A stretch of 15,827 nt of DNA from Anaerolineales bacterium UBA4826 (GTDB lineage: Bacteria; Chloroflexota; Anaerolineae; UBA4142): the NCBI GenBank assembly GCA_002400365.1, contig DHFK01000089.1:1-15827 (forward strand), written 5' to 3'. Shown here piece after piece: positions 1 to 6,386 of the stretch. The stretch's first letter is position 1, and each line of letters starts with the position of its first letter. Both the position numbers and the translations under genes were made by a program. The notes beneath the pieces were generated by a model that ran no database searches, was not told where the DNA came from, and saw nothing but the letters and a program-made list of their open reading frames with translations.

Positions 1-1422
1 ACGTGCGCCTCGCGGCATGGGCTGTGCGCCAAGTGTTACGGGCGCGACCTGGCGCGCGGTGGGCTGATCGGCATGGGCGAAGCGGTCGGAATCATTGCGG
101 CGCAGAGCATCGGCGAGCCGGGGACGCAGTTGACGCTGCGGACGTTCCACACGGGCGGCGTCGCGGGCGTCGAAGACATCACGCATGGCTTGCCGCGCGT
201 CGAAGAGTTGTTCGAAGCGCGCGATCCCAAGGGCGAAGCGCTCATGGCAGAAACCGATGGGACGGTGCGCGTCGTCTCGGAAGATGGACAGCGCCAAGTG
301 AAGATCGCGTCGAGCCACGTCCAGCGCGACACGTACGCCGTGCCGGCGCGCGCGCGGGTTCTGGTCAAAGACGGCGAAAAGATCGAAGAAGGGACCGTGC
401 TGTTCAAAGGCAAGAATGGGGCGGAAGTGATCGCGGCGCAAGGCGGCGAGGTCACGCGCGAGAACAACCACATCGTCGTGCGCTATCACAAGAAAGAAGA
501 ACGCGCTTTTGAAATCCCGGCGATCGCGCGGCTGCGCGTCGAAGACGGACAAAAGGTGCGCGCCGGCGATCAACTGACCGAGGGCTCGCTCAACCCGCAT
601 CGTTTGCTCGCCGTTCTCGGACGCGACGCGGCGCAAATGTATTTGGTCGAAGAGGTGCAGCGCGTCTACCGATCGCAGGGTGTCAACATCCACGACAAGC
701 ACATCGAAATGATTCTGCGGCAGATGTTCCGGATGGTGCGCGTGAAATCCACCGGCGATACGGATTTGCTGCCGGGGCAGTTGGTGGATCGGCTGGCGTT
801 CGAGGACATCAACGCCAAGATTACGGAACGCGATGGGATGCCCGCAACCGGGCAGCCGGTGTTGCTCGGCGTGACCAAAGCGTCGCTCAATACCGAATCG
901 TTCCTCAGCGCCTCGAGTTTCCAGCACACGATCACGGTCTTGTCCGACGCCGCGATCGCAGGGCGGCGCGACAATTTGTACGGCTTGAAAGAGAACGTGA
1001 TCATCGGCAAACTGATTCCGGCGGGCACCGGCTTTCGCCAGCGCAAATCGGCGGACTTGATGGAATCGCTCGGCGCAGCCGGTCAGCGCGGGCATCGGCT
1101 GAACGAAGACATCCGCTTGGAAGACGAGGAACTCGCCGAGGCGGAGGAATTCGAAGAGATGCTCGTCGCCAAGGGCGGCGTCATCGCCGAAGCGGAAGAA
1201 GAAGCCGAAGAGCAAGGCAGCGTCGAGACCGGAGCGGCGCGCGCGGAAGAAACGACCGAGGCGGACGAAGACGAGGAGGAGGCCGTGGTGGAACACGAAG
1301 CGGAAGAGAATGGCGACCTAGCCCTCGAAGGCGAAACCGCCGAAGGGTCGTGGAATCTCGAAGACGAATCCGAAGAAGAGGAAGAAGACGAGGACGAAGA
1401 GGAAGACGACGAAGACGAATGA
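1..1422 (+). CDS. rpoC: RNA polymerase beta' subunit, C-terminal part (5' end outside window)
   Basis: This is the last 473 codons of the beta' subunit of RNA polymerase; the reading frame is open from base 1. The fragment begins inside the second zinc site (C2, C9 and C12; the fourth Cys would lie upstream) with the family motif CAKCYGRDLARG. The bridge-helix/trigger-loop region follows, with QSIGEPGTQLTLRTFH at residues 35-50; H50 corresponds to the trigger-loop His that contacts incoming NTP. No large insertion follows the trigger loop, unlike the proteobacterial SI3. Residues 190-365 match the usual C-terminal region (for example GVTKASLNTESFLSAASFQ-like sequence near 283-300, here SASSFQ). 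From about residue 370 to the end, roughly half of about 104 residues are Glu or Asp, finishing in an almost purely acidic run. The family normally ends near the start of this tail. Transcription ends at the terminator at 1522-1560. Confidence 0.97.
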   Translation, partial: TCASRHGLCAKCYGRDLARGGLIGMGEAVGIIAAQSIGEPGTQLTLRTFHTGGVAGVEDITHGLPRVEELFEARDPKGEALMAETDGTVRVVSEDGQRQVKIASSHVQRDTYAVPARARVLVKDGEKIEEGTVLFKGKNGAEVIAAQGGEVTRENNHIVVRYHKKEERAFEIPAIARLRVEDGQKVRAGDQLTEGSLNPHRLLAVLGRDAAQMYLVEEVQRVYRSQGVNIHDKHIEMILRQMFRMVRVKSTGDTDLLPGQLVDRLAFEDINAKITERDGMPATGQPVLLGVTKASLNTESFLSASSFQHTITVLSDAAIAGRRDNLYGLKENVIIGKLIPAGTGFRQRKSADLMESLGAAGQRGHRLNEDIRLEDEELAEAEEFEEMLVAKGGVIAEAEEEAEEQGSVETGAARAEETTEADEDEEEAVVEHEAEENGDLALEGETAEGSWNLEDESEEEEEDEDEEEDDEDE

Positions 1423-1439
1423 ACCTAGCAGCCTGTCGG

Positions 1440-1465
1440 AGAGAGCGGTTTAGAAACCGTTCTCT
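1440..1465 (+). other. Stem-loop just after rpoC stop
   Basis: An 11-bp stem with one G-U pair (AGAGAGCGGTT with AACCGTTCTCT) closes a 4-nt loop, 18 nt after the rpoC stop. No T-run follows, so it is not an intrinsic terminator by itself. It may protect the 3' end. The 8 nt GTCGGAGA at 1435-1442 could alternatively pair with TCTCCGAC at 1511-1518, which would break this stem and enclose the segment before the real terminator. Confidence 0.55.
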
Positions 1466-1521
1466 GGCTAATCAAGTGTGAAATGAATCGGAAAAGCGCA
1501 GAAAACGGGTTCTCCGACGAG

Positions 1522-1560
1522 AGACCTTCCAGGCAACAGAGACCTGGAAGGTCTTTTTTT
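1522..1560 (+). terminator. Rho-independent terminator of rpoC operon
   Basis: A perfect 12-bp stem (AGACCTTCCAGG at 1522-1533 with CCTGGAAGGTCT at 1543-1554) and a 9-nt loop are followed by an uninterrupted run of seven T (1554-1560). This is a canonical intrinsic terminator, about 100 nt after the rpoC stop, and it separates rpoC from the lipoprotein genes. Confidence 0.9.
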
Positions 1561-1669
1561 GCGCCCGATAAATACAAAACCCGCGCGCGTGCGTATTAGT
1601 AGACAGATCGGCAGTCAATCCAACAAGGAGGTCGCGCCGGAAAATCAAACGACCAGGCAATCAAAACTC

Positions 1670-1678
1670 TGATACATT
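1670..1678 (+). promoter_or_regulatory. Possible extended -10 promoter for the lipoprotein genes
   Basis: The sequence TG-A-TACATT resembles an extended -10 element. No convincing -35 hexamer lies 17 nt upstream. A start near 1685 would give a leader of about 29 nt carrying the strong ribosome binding site GGAGGAG at 1699-1705, 8 nt before the ATG. This is the best candidate in the 291-nt gap after rpoC, but it is weak. Confidence 0.3.
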
Positions 1679-1713
1679 TCTAACACACTTGCTCTGACGG
1701 AGGAGAAGATAAA

Positions 1714-3312
1714 ATGAAACACATAGGTTTCGTCGCGGTCACGCTGGCTGCGATGCTCGCGCTCGCCGCGTGCGCCCCCGCGCCGACGCCCACGCCAGTT
1801 CCACCCCCGGCAACCGCAGTCCCGCCGACCCAGGTTCCAACCGCCGCGCCAACGGCGCCGCCGGTGCCCCCGACCGCTACGCCCGCGCCCAAGCCCATCG
1901 CGCTGATGGTCGTCAAGCACGCGCTCGGCAACATCCTCGCCGACGGCGATGGCAAAATTCTGTATGCGTTCACGCGGGACACGAAAGACACGAGCGCGTG
2001 TTACGACGCGTGCGCGACCAACTGGCCCCCGCTGCTCGCGGATAAGGCAGACGCACAAGATGGCATGGACGCCAAGTTGCTCGGCAGCGCCAAGCGCACC
2101 GATGGCAAGAAGCAGGTCACGTACAACGGAATGCCGCTCTACTATTTCGCCAAAGACGCAAAACCCGGCGATACCAATGGTCAGGGCGTGAATAACGTTT
2201 GGTTCGTCGTCGCGTCGGATGGCAAGATCGTCAAGCCCGCTGCCCTGACGCTGGCAAAGACGAATCTCGGCGCGATCCTTGCCGACGGCGATGGACGCGT
2301 CCTGTACATGTACGCACGAGACACGAAAGACCCCAGCGTTAGCAATTGCTACGACGACTGCGCCAAGCGCTGGCCCGTCTTTTACGCCAACGGCAAGCCC
2401 GAAGCGAAAGAGGGTCTGGACGCCAAGTTGATTGGCACGACCAAACGCAAGGACGGTACGCTTCAAGTTACGTACGCCGGTTGGCCCCTCTACTACTGGC
2501 AGAACGACAAAAACCCCGGCGACACGCTCGGTCAAGCCGTCGGCGACGTATGGTGGGTGATGATGGCAGATGGCAGTCTCATCACGTCCGCCGCGAATCC
2601 TTCGATCACGCTTGATCTCGGCGCGGGTCGCGATGGCGATCAGTCGGGCAAGGCGACTCTGACGGCGAAAGGGGACAAAACCGACGTCCTTTTGAACCTC
2701 AAACCGGGCGCGGCGGGTGTCGCGCAGCCCGCACACATTCACGCGGGGCAGTGCCCGGTGCCCGGCGCGGTCAAGTACCCACTAAAGGAGGTTGTGGACG
2801 GCAAATCCACGACGACGCTCGACGCGCCGCTGGCGCAGTTGCTCACGGGCGGATTCGCCATCAACGTTCATCTGTCCAACGCCGAAATCGGCAAGTACGT
2901 CGCGTGCGGCGCAGTTCCCCAAGGCGCGATCATCACGCTCGACAAAGGTCGCGACGCGGACCAGGCCGGCAAGGCGATCCTGTTCGCGCAGGGCGCCAAG
3001 ACTCAAGTGGACGTGTTCATCAAGCCATCGCCTGGCGTTCAGCAGCCCGCGCACGTCCACGAAGGTCAGTGCCCGGTGCCTGGCGCGGTCAAGTTCCCGT
3101 TGACGAACGTCGTGGACGGCAAATCCAAGACCGTGATCGAAGCATCGCTGGCTGATCTGCTCAAGGGTGGTTTCGCGATCAACGCGCACCTGTCCGCCGC
3201 CGAGATCGGCAAGTACGTCGCGTGCGGCGCGATCAAATCCAGCGCTGCCGCGCCTTCCAATCCGGCGGCGTCTTCGCCGAGCGATATGGGGTACGGATAC
3301 GGCTACAAGTGA
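1714..3312 (+). CDS. Lipoprotein with two Lipoprotein_15-like units and two HxH/Cys CHRD/SOD-like units
   Basis: A 532-residue secreted lipoprotein. A signal peptide ends in the lipobox LAAC (Cys20), followed by a Pro/Thr/Ala linker to about residue 60. Two copies of a secreted repeat follow (about 64-168 and 178-286). Each has G-x-x-LY aromatic motifs, a Cys pair (C96/C100, C212/C216) next to a Trp-Pro, and a second half with PLYY, GD and a closing W (W163, W280/W281). This fits the COG4315/Lipoprotein_15 family, whose function is unknown. Two further tandem units (about 297-402 and 405-508) each carry HxH (H341/H343, H447/H449), GQCPVPGAVK, a third His (H386, H492) and a paired Cys (C347/C398, C453/C504). 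That arrangement recalls CHRD or Cu/Zn-SOD-like folds, but the assignment is inference. The tail is Ser/Ala-rich and ends GYGYGYK. The start is fixed by GGAGGAG 8 nt upstream. The cupredoxin gene starts 6 nt after the stop, so co-transcription is likely. Confidence 0.88.
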   Translation: MKHIGFVAVTLAAMLALAACAPAPTPTPVPPPATAVPPTQVPTAAPTAPPVPPTATPAPKPIALMVVKHALGNILADGDGKILYAFTRDTKDTSACYDACATNWPPLLADKADAQDGMDAKLLGSAKRTDGKKQVTYNGMPLYYFAKDAKPGDTNGQGVNNVWFVVASDGKIVKPAALTLAKTNLGAILADGDGRVLYMYARDTKDPSVSNCYDDCAKRWPVFYANGKPEAKEGLDAKLIGTTKRKDGTLQVTYAGWPLYYWQNDKNPGDTLGQAVGDVWWVMMADGSLITSAANPSITLDLGAGRDGDQSGKATLTAKGDKTDVLLNLKPGAAGVAQPAHIHAGQCPVPGAVKYPLKEVVDGKSTTTLDAPLAQLLTGGFAINVHLSNAEIGKYVACGAVPQGAIITLDKGRDADQAGKAILFAQGAKTQVDVFIKPSPGVQQPAHVHEGQCPVPGAVKFPLTNVVDGKSKTVIEASLADLLKGGFAINAHLSAAEIGKYVACGAIKSSAAAPSNPAASSPSDMGYGYGYK

Positions 3313-3318
3313 GCAACC

Positions 3319-3756
3319 ATGCGCGTAATGCTTCTCACTCTCACTATGGCTCTGGTTCTGCTAATCGCCGCGTGCGCGCCTTCGACTTTCGCGCAGGACG
3401 CGCCGACGCCGACTCTAACACCGCTGCCCATTCCGACGACCGCGCCGACCGCGACACCGACTTTGATTCCGACTGCCACCGCGACGCTTGCGCCCAAGCA
3501 GATCGTCAAGGTCGAAGCGTTCGACGACTTTTTCCGCCCGGAGAAAATCACGGTGCCGGTTGGCGCGCAGGTCACCTGGACCAATGTTGGCGAAAAGAAG
3601 CACACGGTCACGCTGGGAACGCTGTTCGATGTGGACATCCGGGTGGGCGAATCGTTCTCGTACGTTTTCGACAAGCCGGGGACGTACCAGTACTATTGTG
3701 TGATCCATAGTCTGTCCGAGACCGATGGCATGGTTGGGACGGTGGTGGTTCAGTAG
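3319..3756 (+). CDS. Cupredoxin (plastocyanin-like) lipoprotein
   Basis: A 145-residue exported blue-copper-type protein. The signal peptide ends in the lipobox IAAC (Cys19), and a Pro/Thr-rich tether runs to about residue 59. The cupredoxin domain fills 60-145. Predicted type-1 copper ligands are H95 (in EKKHTVT), C127 and H130 (in YYCVIH) and M138 (in DGMVGTVVV). The Cys-to-His step is the usual three residues. The His-to-Met gap is seven residues rather than the four of plastocyanin, so the ligand loop is slightly enlarged. Such domains carry single electrons outside the membrane; the redox partner is not visible here. The start lies 6 nt after the upstream lipoprotein stop with no strong ribosome binding site of its own, which suggests translational coupling. 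An alternative ATG lies three codons downstream. The gene ends at a strong terminator and faces the topoisomerase gene convergently. Confidence 0.93.
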   Translation: MRVMLLTLTMALVLLIAACAPSTFAQDAPTPTLTPLPIPTTAPTATPTLIPTATATLAPKQIVKVEAFDDFFRPEKITVPVGAQVTWTNVGEKKHTVTLGTLFDVDIRVGESFSYVFDKPGTYQYYCVIHSLSETDGMVGTVVVQ

Positions 3757-3764
3757 GATACAAC

Positions 3765-3797
3765 AAAACCCCTCGCGAGCGCGAGGGGTTTTTGTTT
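3765..3797 (+). terminator. Intrinsic terminator, probably bidirectional
   Basis: An 8-bp GC-rich stem (CCCCTCGC at 3769-3776 with GCGAGGGG at 3781-3788) with loop GAGC is extended by A-T pairs and followed by TTTTT-G-TTT. On the minus strand the same stem is followed by TTTTGTTG. It lies between the convergent cupredoxin and topoisomerase genes and could end both transcripts. Confidence 0.88.
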
Positions 3798-3816
3798 CTA
3801 GAGGGCATGCCGCCAT

Positions 3817-3845
3817 CCTTGCGAAGGTTGCCAACCTTCGCAAGG
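3817..3845. repeat. Perfect 14-bp palindrome with one-base centre
   Basis: CCTTGCGAAGGTTG (3817-3830) and its exact reverse complement CAACCTTCGCAAGG (3832-3845) are separated by a single C. The element lies between the terminator and the topoisomerase stop codon. Each arm also contains the shorter palindrome-like CTTCGCAAG/CTTGCGAAG. It looks like a dispersed intergenic palindrome (REP-like), but no second full copy is in this window. Confidence 0.8.
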
Positions 3846-3855
3846 TTCTGGACGC

Positions 3856-6213
3856 TTACGCGCCGACTTTCCACTTGGCGCGCGCGTGTTCTACCCACGC
3901 AAACTTGCGCTGCAGCGCCTTGGTGTACAACCGCTTCCAATCAAATCCCACATAGTCACCCCAAGATTTGTACACCGACGGATCAATATAGTTTTTCAAC
4001 GACGTGCCCAGGTTATGGTCGCGCGTGCGTTTTGCCAAATCCAATTGCCGCGCCGCTTTCTCGACGCGTTCTTCGTAATCCTGCATGGCAACCAGAGGCG
4101 CTCGTTTGGCACTCTCCAGCGCGGCTTGCGCTTTTACCAGTCGTTCCGCGTACCGCTTGGGTTCCGTGACCGCCGCTTGCCTGGCGCGTTCGAGCGCGGC
4201 TTGCGCCTGCGCCACGCGCTGGTTCAGCCGGCGCGTCTTGTCGCGCTTGGCTTTCGTCGCGCGCTCCAGCGCTTTGCGCGCTTGCGTAACGCGCGCGGTC
4301 CAGTCCTTGAGTTTGGCTTCGCTCGAGCGCTTGGCGGCAGCGACGGCTTGGCGCGCCGCGCGCAAGCGCTTGTTGTGTGCCGCCAACGCTTGCTTGCCTT
4401 GCGGCGGTTTTTTCGCTTCGAGCGCGGCAAGCGCGGCTTGTTTTTTCGTTATCACGTCGCGCGCTTCCATTTCGATTTTCTTCTGCTGAGCGATCAACTG
4501 ATCGAACGCGGCTTGGCGCGTTTGGATTTGCTCATCCAATTTGGGCAGCGCGGCTTGCGCGGCGACGAGTTTCTCCAGTGCGGTTTCGCGCGCCCCGACC
4601 TGCGCTTCCAGTTTCTGCGGATCGGGTTTGGCGTTGGCGAGTTTCTCCAGCACCTTTGCGCGCGCCGGAACTTGTACCTCTAGTTTCTGCAAATCCGGTT
4701 TCGCCGCGCGGAGTCGCTGTACCTCCACCTCGCGCTTTGCCAGGTTCTGTTCCCAGTTCTTCGGCGGCGTGCGCTTGTGATTGCACACGACCGCGGCTTC
4801 GAGGTTGGCGAGGCGGGCGACGTACTCCTTTTGGTACGTCGGCGCGTCGTGCGCCAGGTTCCCCTCGCGCTCGAGATAGGCGCGGACTGCCATCGTCGCG
4901 TGATAGGTGCGGAACACCTTGGCAGTCAAGCCGGGGACGATGCTGCTCAAAAAGCGGTTGACGTGCGTCGAATCTACCTTGTCGAAAATCTGGTCGCCGG
5001 GTTGTTTGCCGCGCGTCAGGTCTTGGAGATTGCGCGCCAGGATCTGTTCGTCGTGATGCAGCGGCAGCGTTTTCTGCCACTGCACGCTGTCTTTGCCGAG
5101 GAAATCAAACTCGACGCTGTCTCCGCCGACGCGCACGTGCTCGACGCGCAGCGTGGACGCGCCGACGGTGTCCGCTTCGTCCTCGTCCTTTTCGTCGCCG
5201 ACGCGCATGGCGAGCCGATCAATCAGATAGCACACGGTCGCGAGTTGGCGCGTCTTCATTTCTGCGATGTGGATTTTCTCGCCGCGCTGGGTCAGTTTTT
5301 CGATTTCTTGACTGAGCGCGCTCAGTGGGTCTTCGATTTTCTTGCGCGTCTCGGTATCCCCGACTTGCGCGGCTTGCGCCAGCCGCGCCTCCAGCGCCTG
5401 CCGCCGGGCGTGCAGTTGCTTGTGCTGTTCGGCGAGCGCGGCGCGCGCGCGCTTGTCTTCGTAATCCATGCGCTGGGCGATCTCGGCGCGCACGCGCGCG
5501 ACGCTGGATTCCAATTTGGCGGCTTTGAGGTATTTCTCCTGGTCGCGTTCCTGGCGCAGATGCGACGAATCGGCGAGCCAGATGTACTTGCGCTTGTCGG
5601 ACAACTCGTCGTACCACGATGCGATCCACATCGAATCGTGATCGTGGACGATAGCGCCCCACGCGTGTCCTGCCGGCGCGGGCGGCGGCGGGGCGTCTTC
5701 GCCCAAGTTGAGCGTGACGTCTTCGGGCGCGACGCGGCGTTTCCATCTGCCGCGCAGCGGATGCGCGCCGCGCCCCATCAAAATTCCCGGCGGCTCGACG
5801 AGGTACGCGCCGATTTCGGTCTCCTTGTCGTCAATGATCGCCACGCCGTAGCGGGCTTGCAACTCTTCGCGCGTCTGTTTGCGTTTCGCCGCGCGCTGTC
5901 TCTTTTCCTCGTCGGAAAGATTCGCGGTTTTCTCGCGATCGGCGAGCGCGTGCAGTTCGGCGAAATCAATGTCCGCGAGCGAAATATCGGCGAACTGCGC
6001 GGGCAGGACCTTTTTCAGGTCGCCCAGAAAATTCTGCTGAAAGACCGCGTCCTGAACGTAGGGCGTATCTTTTTTCTTCGCCCACGCCATCAGCATCTCC
6101 TCTTGCTCCGGCGTGAGTTTGATTCTTTCGTTCTTGATTTTGACCGTCAAGCCGCGATATTCGTCCGGCGGCGGAAACGCGACGCCATTGTGTCGCAGGG
6201 TCGTCCATTTCAA
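3856..6213 (-). CDS. Eukaryotic (nuclear)-type DNA topoisomerase IB with expanded coiled-coil linker
   Basis: A 785-residue enzyme predicted to relax supercoils by forming a 3'-phosphotyrosyl DNA nick. It aligns by eye with human TOP1 from the core onward: KWTTLRHNG, VEPPGILMGRGAHP, TVGASTLRVEHV, FDFLGKDS, GLTAKVFRTYHA, VVCNHKRTPPK and LGTSLKNYIDP. All five catalytic residues are present (start at 6213): R337, K374, R435, H479 and nucleophile Y742, matching human R488, K532, R590, H632 and Y723. The segment between H479 and Y742 is a Lys/Arg/Glu/Ala-rich coiled coil of about 245 residues, against about 77 in human. A second coiled-coil insertion (about residues 250-318) interrupts the core before R337. 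The human N-terminal charged tail is absent. The TTG start at 6213 is chosen because AAGGAG lies 10 nt upstream; an in-frame TTG at 6237 follows a stop directly and has no ribosome binding site. Typical bacterial TopIB is a poxvirus-like protein of about 350 residues, so this is the nuclear/thaumarchaeal type instead. Confidence 0.95.
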   Translation of the reverse strand: MKWTTLRHNGVAFPPPDEYRGLTVKIKNERIKLTPEQEEMLMAWAKKKDTPYVQDAVFQQNFLGDLKKVLPAQFADISLADIDFAELHALADREKTANLSDEEKRQRAAKRKQTREELQARYGVAIIDDKETEIGAYLVEPPGILMGRGAHPLRGRWKRRVAPEDVTLNLGEDAPPPPAPAGHAWGAIVHDHDSMWIASWYDELSDKRKYIWLADSSHLRQERDQEKYLKAAKLESSVARVRAEIAQRMDYEDKRARAALAEQHKQLHARRQALEARLAQAAQVGDTETRKKIEDPLSALSQEIEKLTQRGEKIHIAEMKTRQLATVCYLIDRLAMRVGDEKDEDEADTVGASTLRVEHVRVGGDSVEFDFLGKDSVQWQKTLPLHHDEQILARNLQDLTRGKQPGDQIFDKVDSTHVNRFLSSIVPGLTAKVFRTYHATMAVRAYLEREGNLAHDAPTYQKEYVARLANLEAAVVCNHKRTPPKNWEQNLAKREVEVQRLRAAKPDLQKLEVQVPARAKVLEKLANAKPDPQKLEAQVGARETALEKLVAAQAALPKLDEQIQTRQAAFDQLIAQQKKIEMEARDVITKKQAALAALEAKKPPQGKQALAAHNKRLRAARQAVAAAKRSSEAKLKDWTARVTQARKALERATKAKRDKTRRLNQRVAQAQAALERARQAAVTEPKRYAERLVKAQAALESAKRAPLVAMQDYEERVEKAARQLDLAKRTRDHNLGTSLKNYIDPSVYKSWGDYVGFDWKRLYTKALQRKFAWVEHARAKWKVGA

Positions 6214-6223
6214 AGTGGGTTTG

Positions 6224-6229
6224 CTCCTT
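6224..6229 (-). promoter_or_regulatory. Ribosome binding site deciding the topoisomerase start
   Basis: AAGGAG on the minus strand lies 10 nt before the TTG at 6213. It sits inside the reading frame of the longer alternative starting at 6237, so the shorter start is preferred. The conserved KWTTLRHNG region begins directly after this TTG. Confidence 0.7.
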
Positions 6230-6240
6230 GGAGGCAACTA

Positions 6241-6293
6241 GGCAATCAGTCAATCAGCAACCAGCGGGCTGGTTGACCGATTGACTGATTGCC
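6241..6293 (-). repeat. Long inverted repeat in the topoisomerase mRNA leader
   Basis: Outer 15-bp perfect arms (GGCAATCAGTCAATC at 6241-6255 and GATTGACTGATTGCC at 6279-6293) and inner 8-bp arms (CAACCAGC at 6258-6265, GCTGGTTG at 6268-6275) form one long stem with a 2/3-nt internal loop and a 2-nt gap at the tip. The arms are built from 7-8-nt units of the type CAATCAG/CAACCAG. The predicted transcript start is about 5 nt before this stem, so it would lie at the very 5' end of the mRNA. Confidence 0.85.
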
Positions 6294-6304
6294 TCACGGA
6301 GGGG

Positions 6305-6333
6305 ATTATAGCGCAAATGCGCGATCTCGACAA
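6305..6333 (-). promoter_or_regulatory. Sigma-70-like promoter for topoisomerase IB
   Basis: On the minus strand, TTGTCG (6333-6328) is followed after exactly 17 nt by a perfect TATAAT (6310-6305). Predicted start of transcription is near 6298, giving a leader of about 85 nt that contains the long stem-loop and the AAGGAG site. The same TTGTC-N17-TATAAT form occurs before the regulator gene at 9061-9089. Confidence 0.75.
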
Positions 6334-6347
6334 GATTCGCCGGCCGG

Positions 6348-6376
6348 TGCGACGGTCGTTACAAACGACCGTCGCA
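6348..6376 (-). other. 13-bp perfect stem-loop after the glycyl radical enzyme gene
   Basis: TGCGACGGTCGTT (6348-6360) and AACGACCGTCGCA (6364-6376) form a 13-bp stem with a 3-nt loop, 10 nt after the stop of the glycyl radical enzyme gene on the minus strand. No T-run follows, so it is either a weak or factor-assisted terminator, or a 3'-end protecting hairpin. Confidence 0.6.
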
Positions 6377-6386
6377 ATAGTACGCT

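Noticed and set aside
1625..1632. Strong orphan ribosome binding site AAGGAGGT
   Set aside because: No start codon with an open frame lies at a usable distance downstream; it is probably chance.
1423..1713. Search for a tRNA, riboswitch or small gene in the gap after rpoC
   Set aside because: Only the two hairpins, the terminator and a weak promoter could be supported; no cloverleaf or conserved aptamer was seen.
1645..2742. Minus-strand open frame over the first lipoprotein gene
   Set aside because: The plus-strand product has a signal peptide, lipobox and repeated domains. The minus frame mirrors the duplication only.
6214..6237. Eight-codon longer topoisomerase from TTG at 6237
   Set aside because: It directly follows an in-frame stop, has no ribosome binding site, and would contain the AAGGAG site used by the TTG at 6213.
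4777..6276. Open frame of about 500 codons on the plus strand opposite the topoisomerase
   Set aside because: It is the antisense shadow of a GC-rich gene with unmistakable catalytic motifs; it has no recognisable domain or ribosome binding site.
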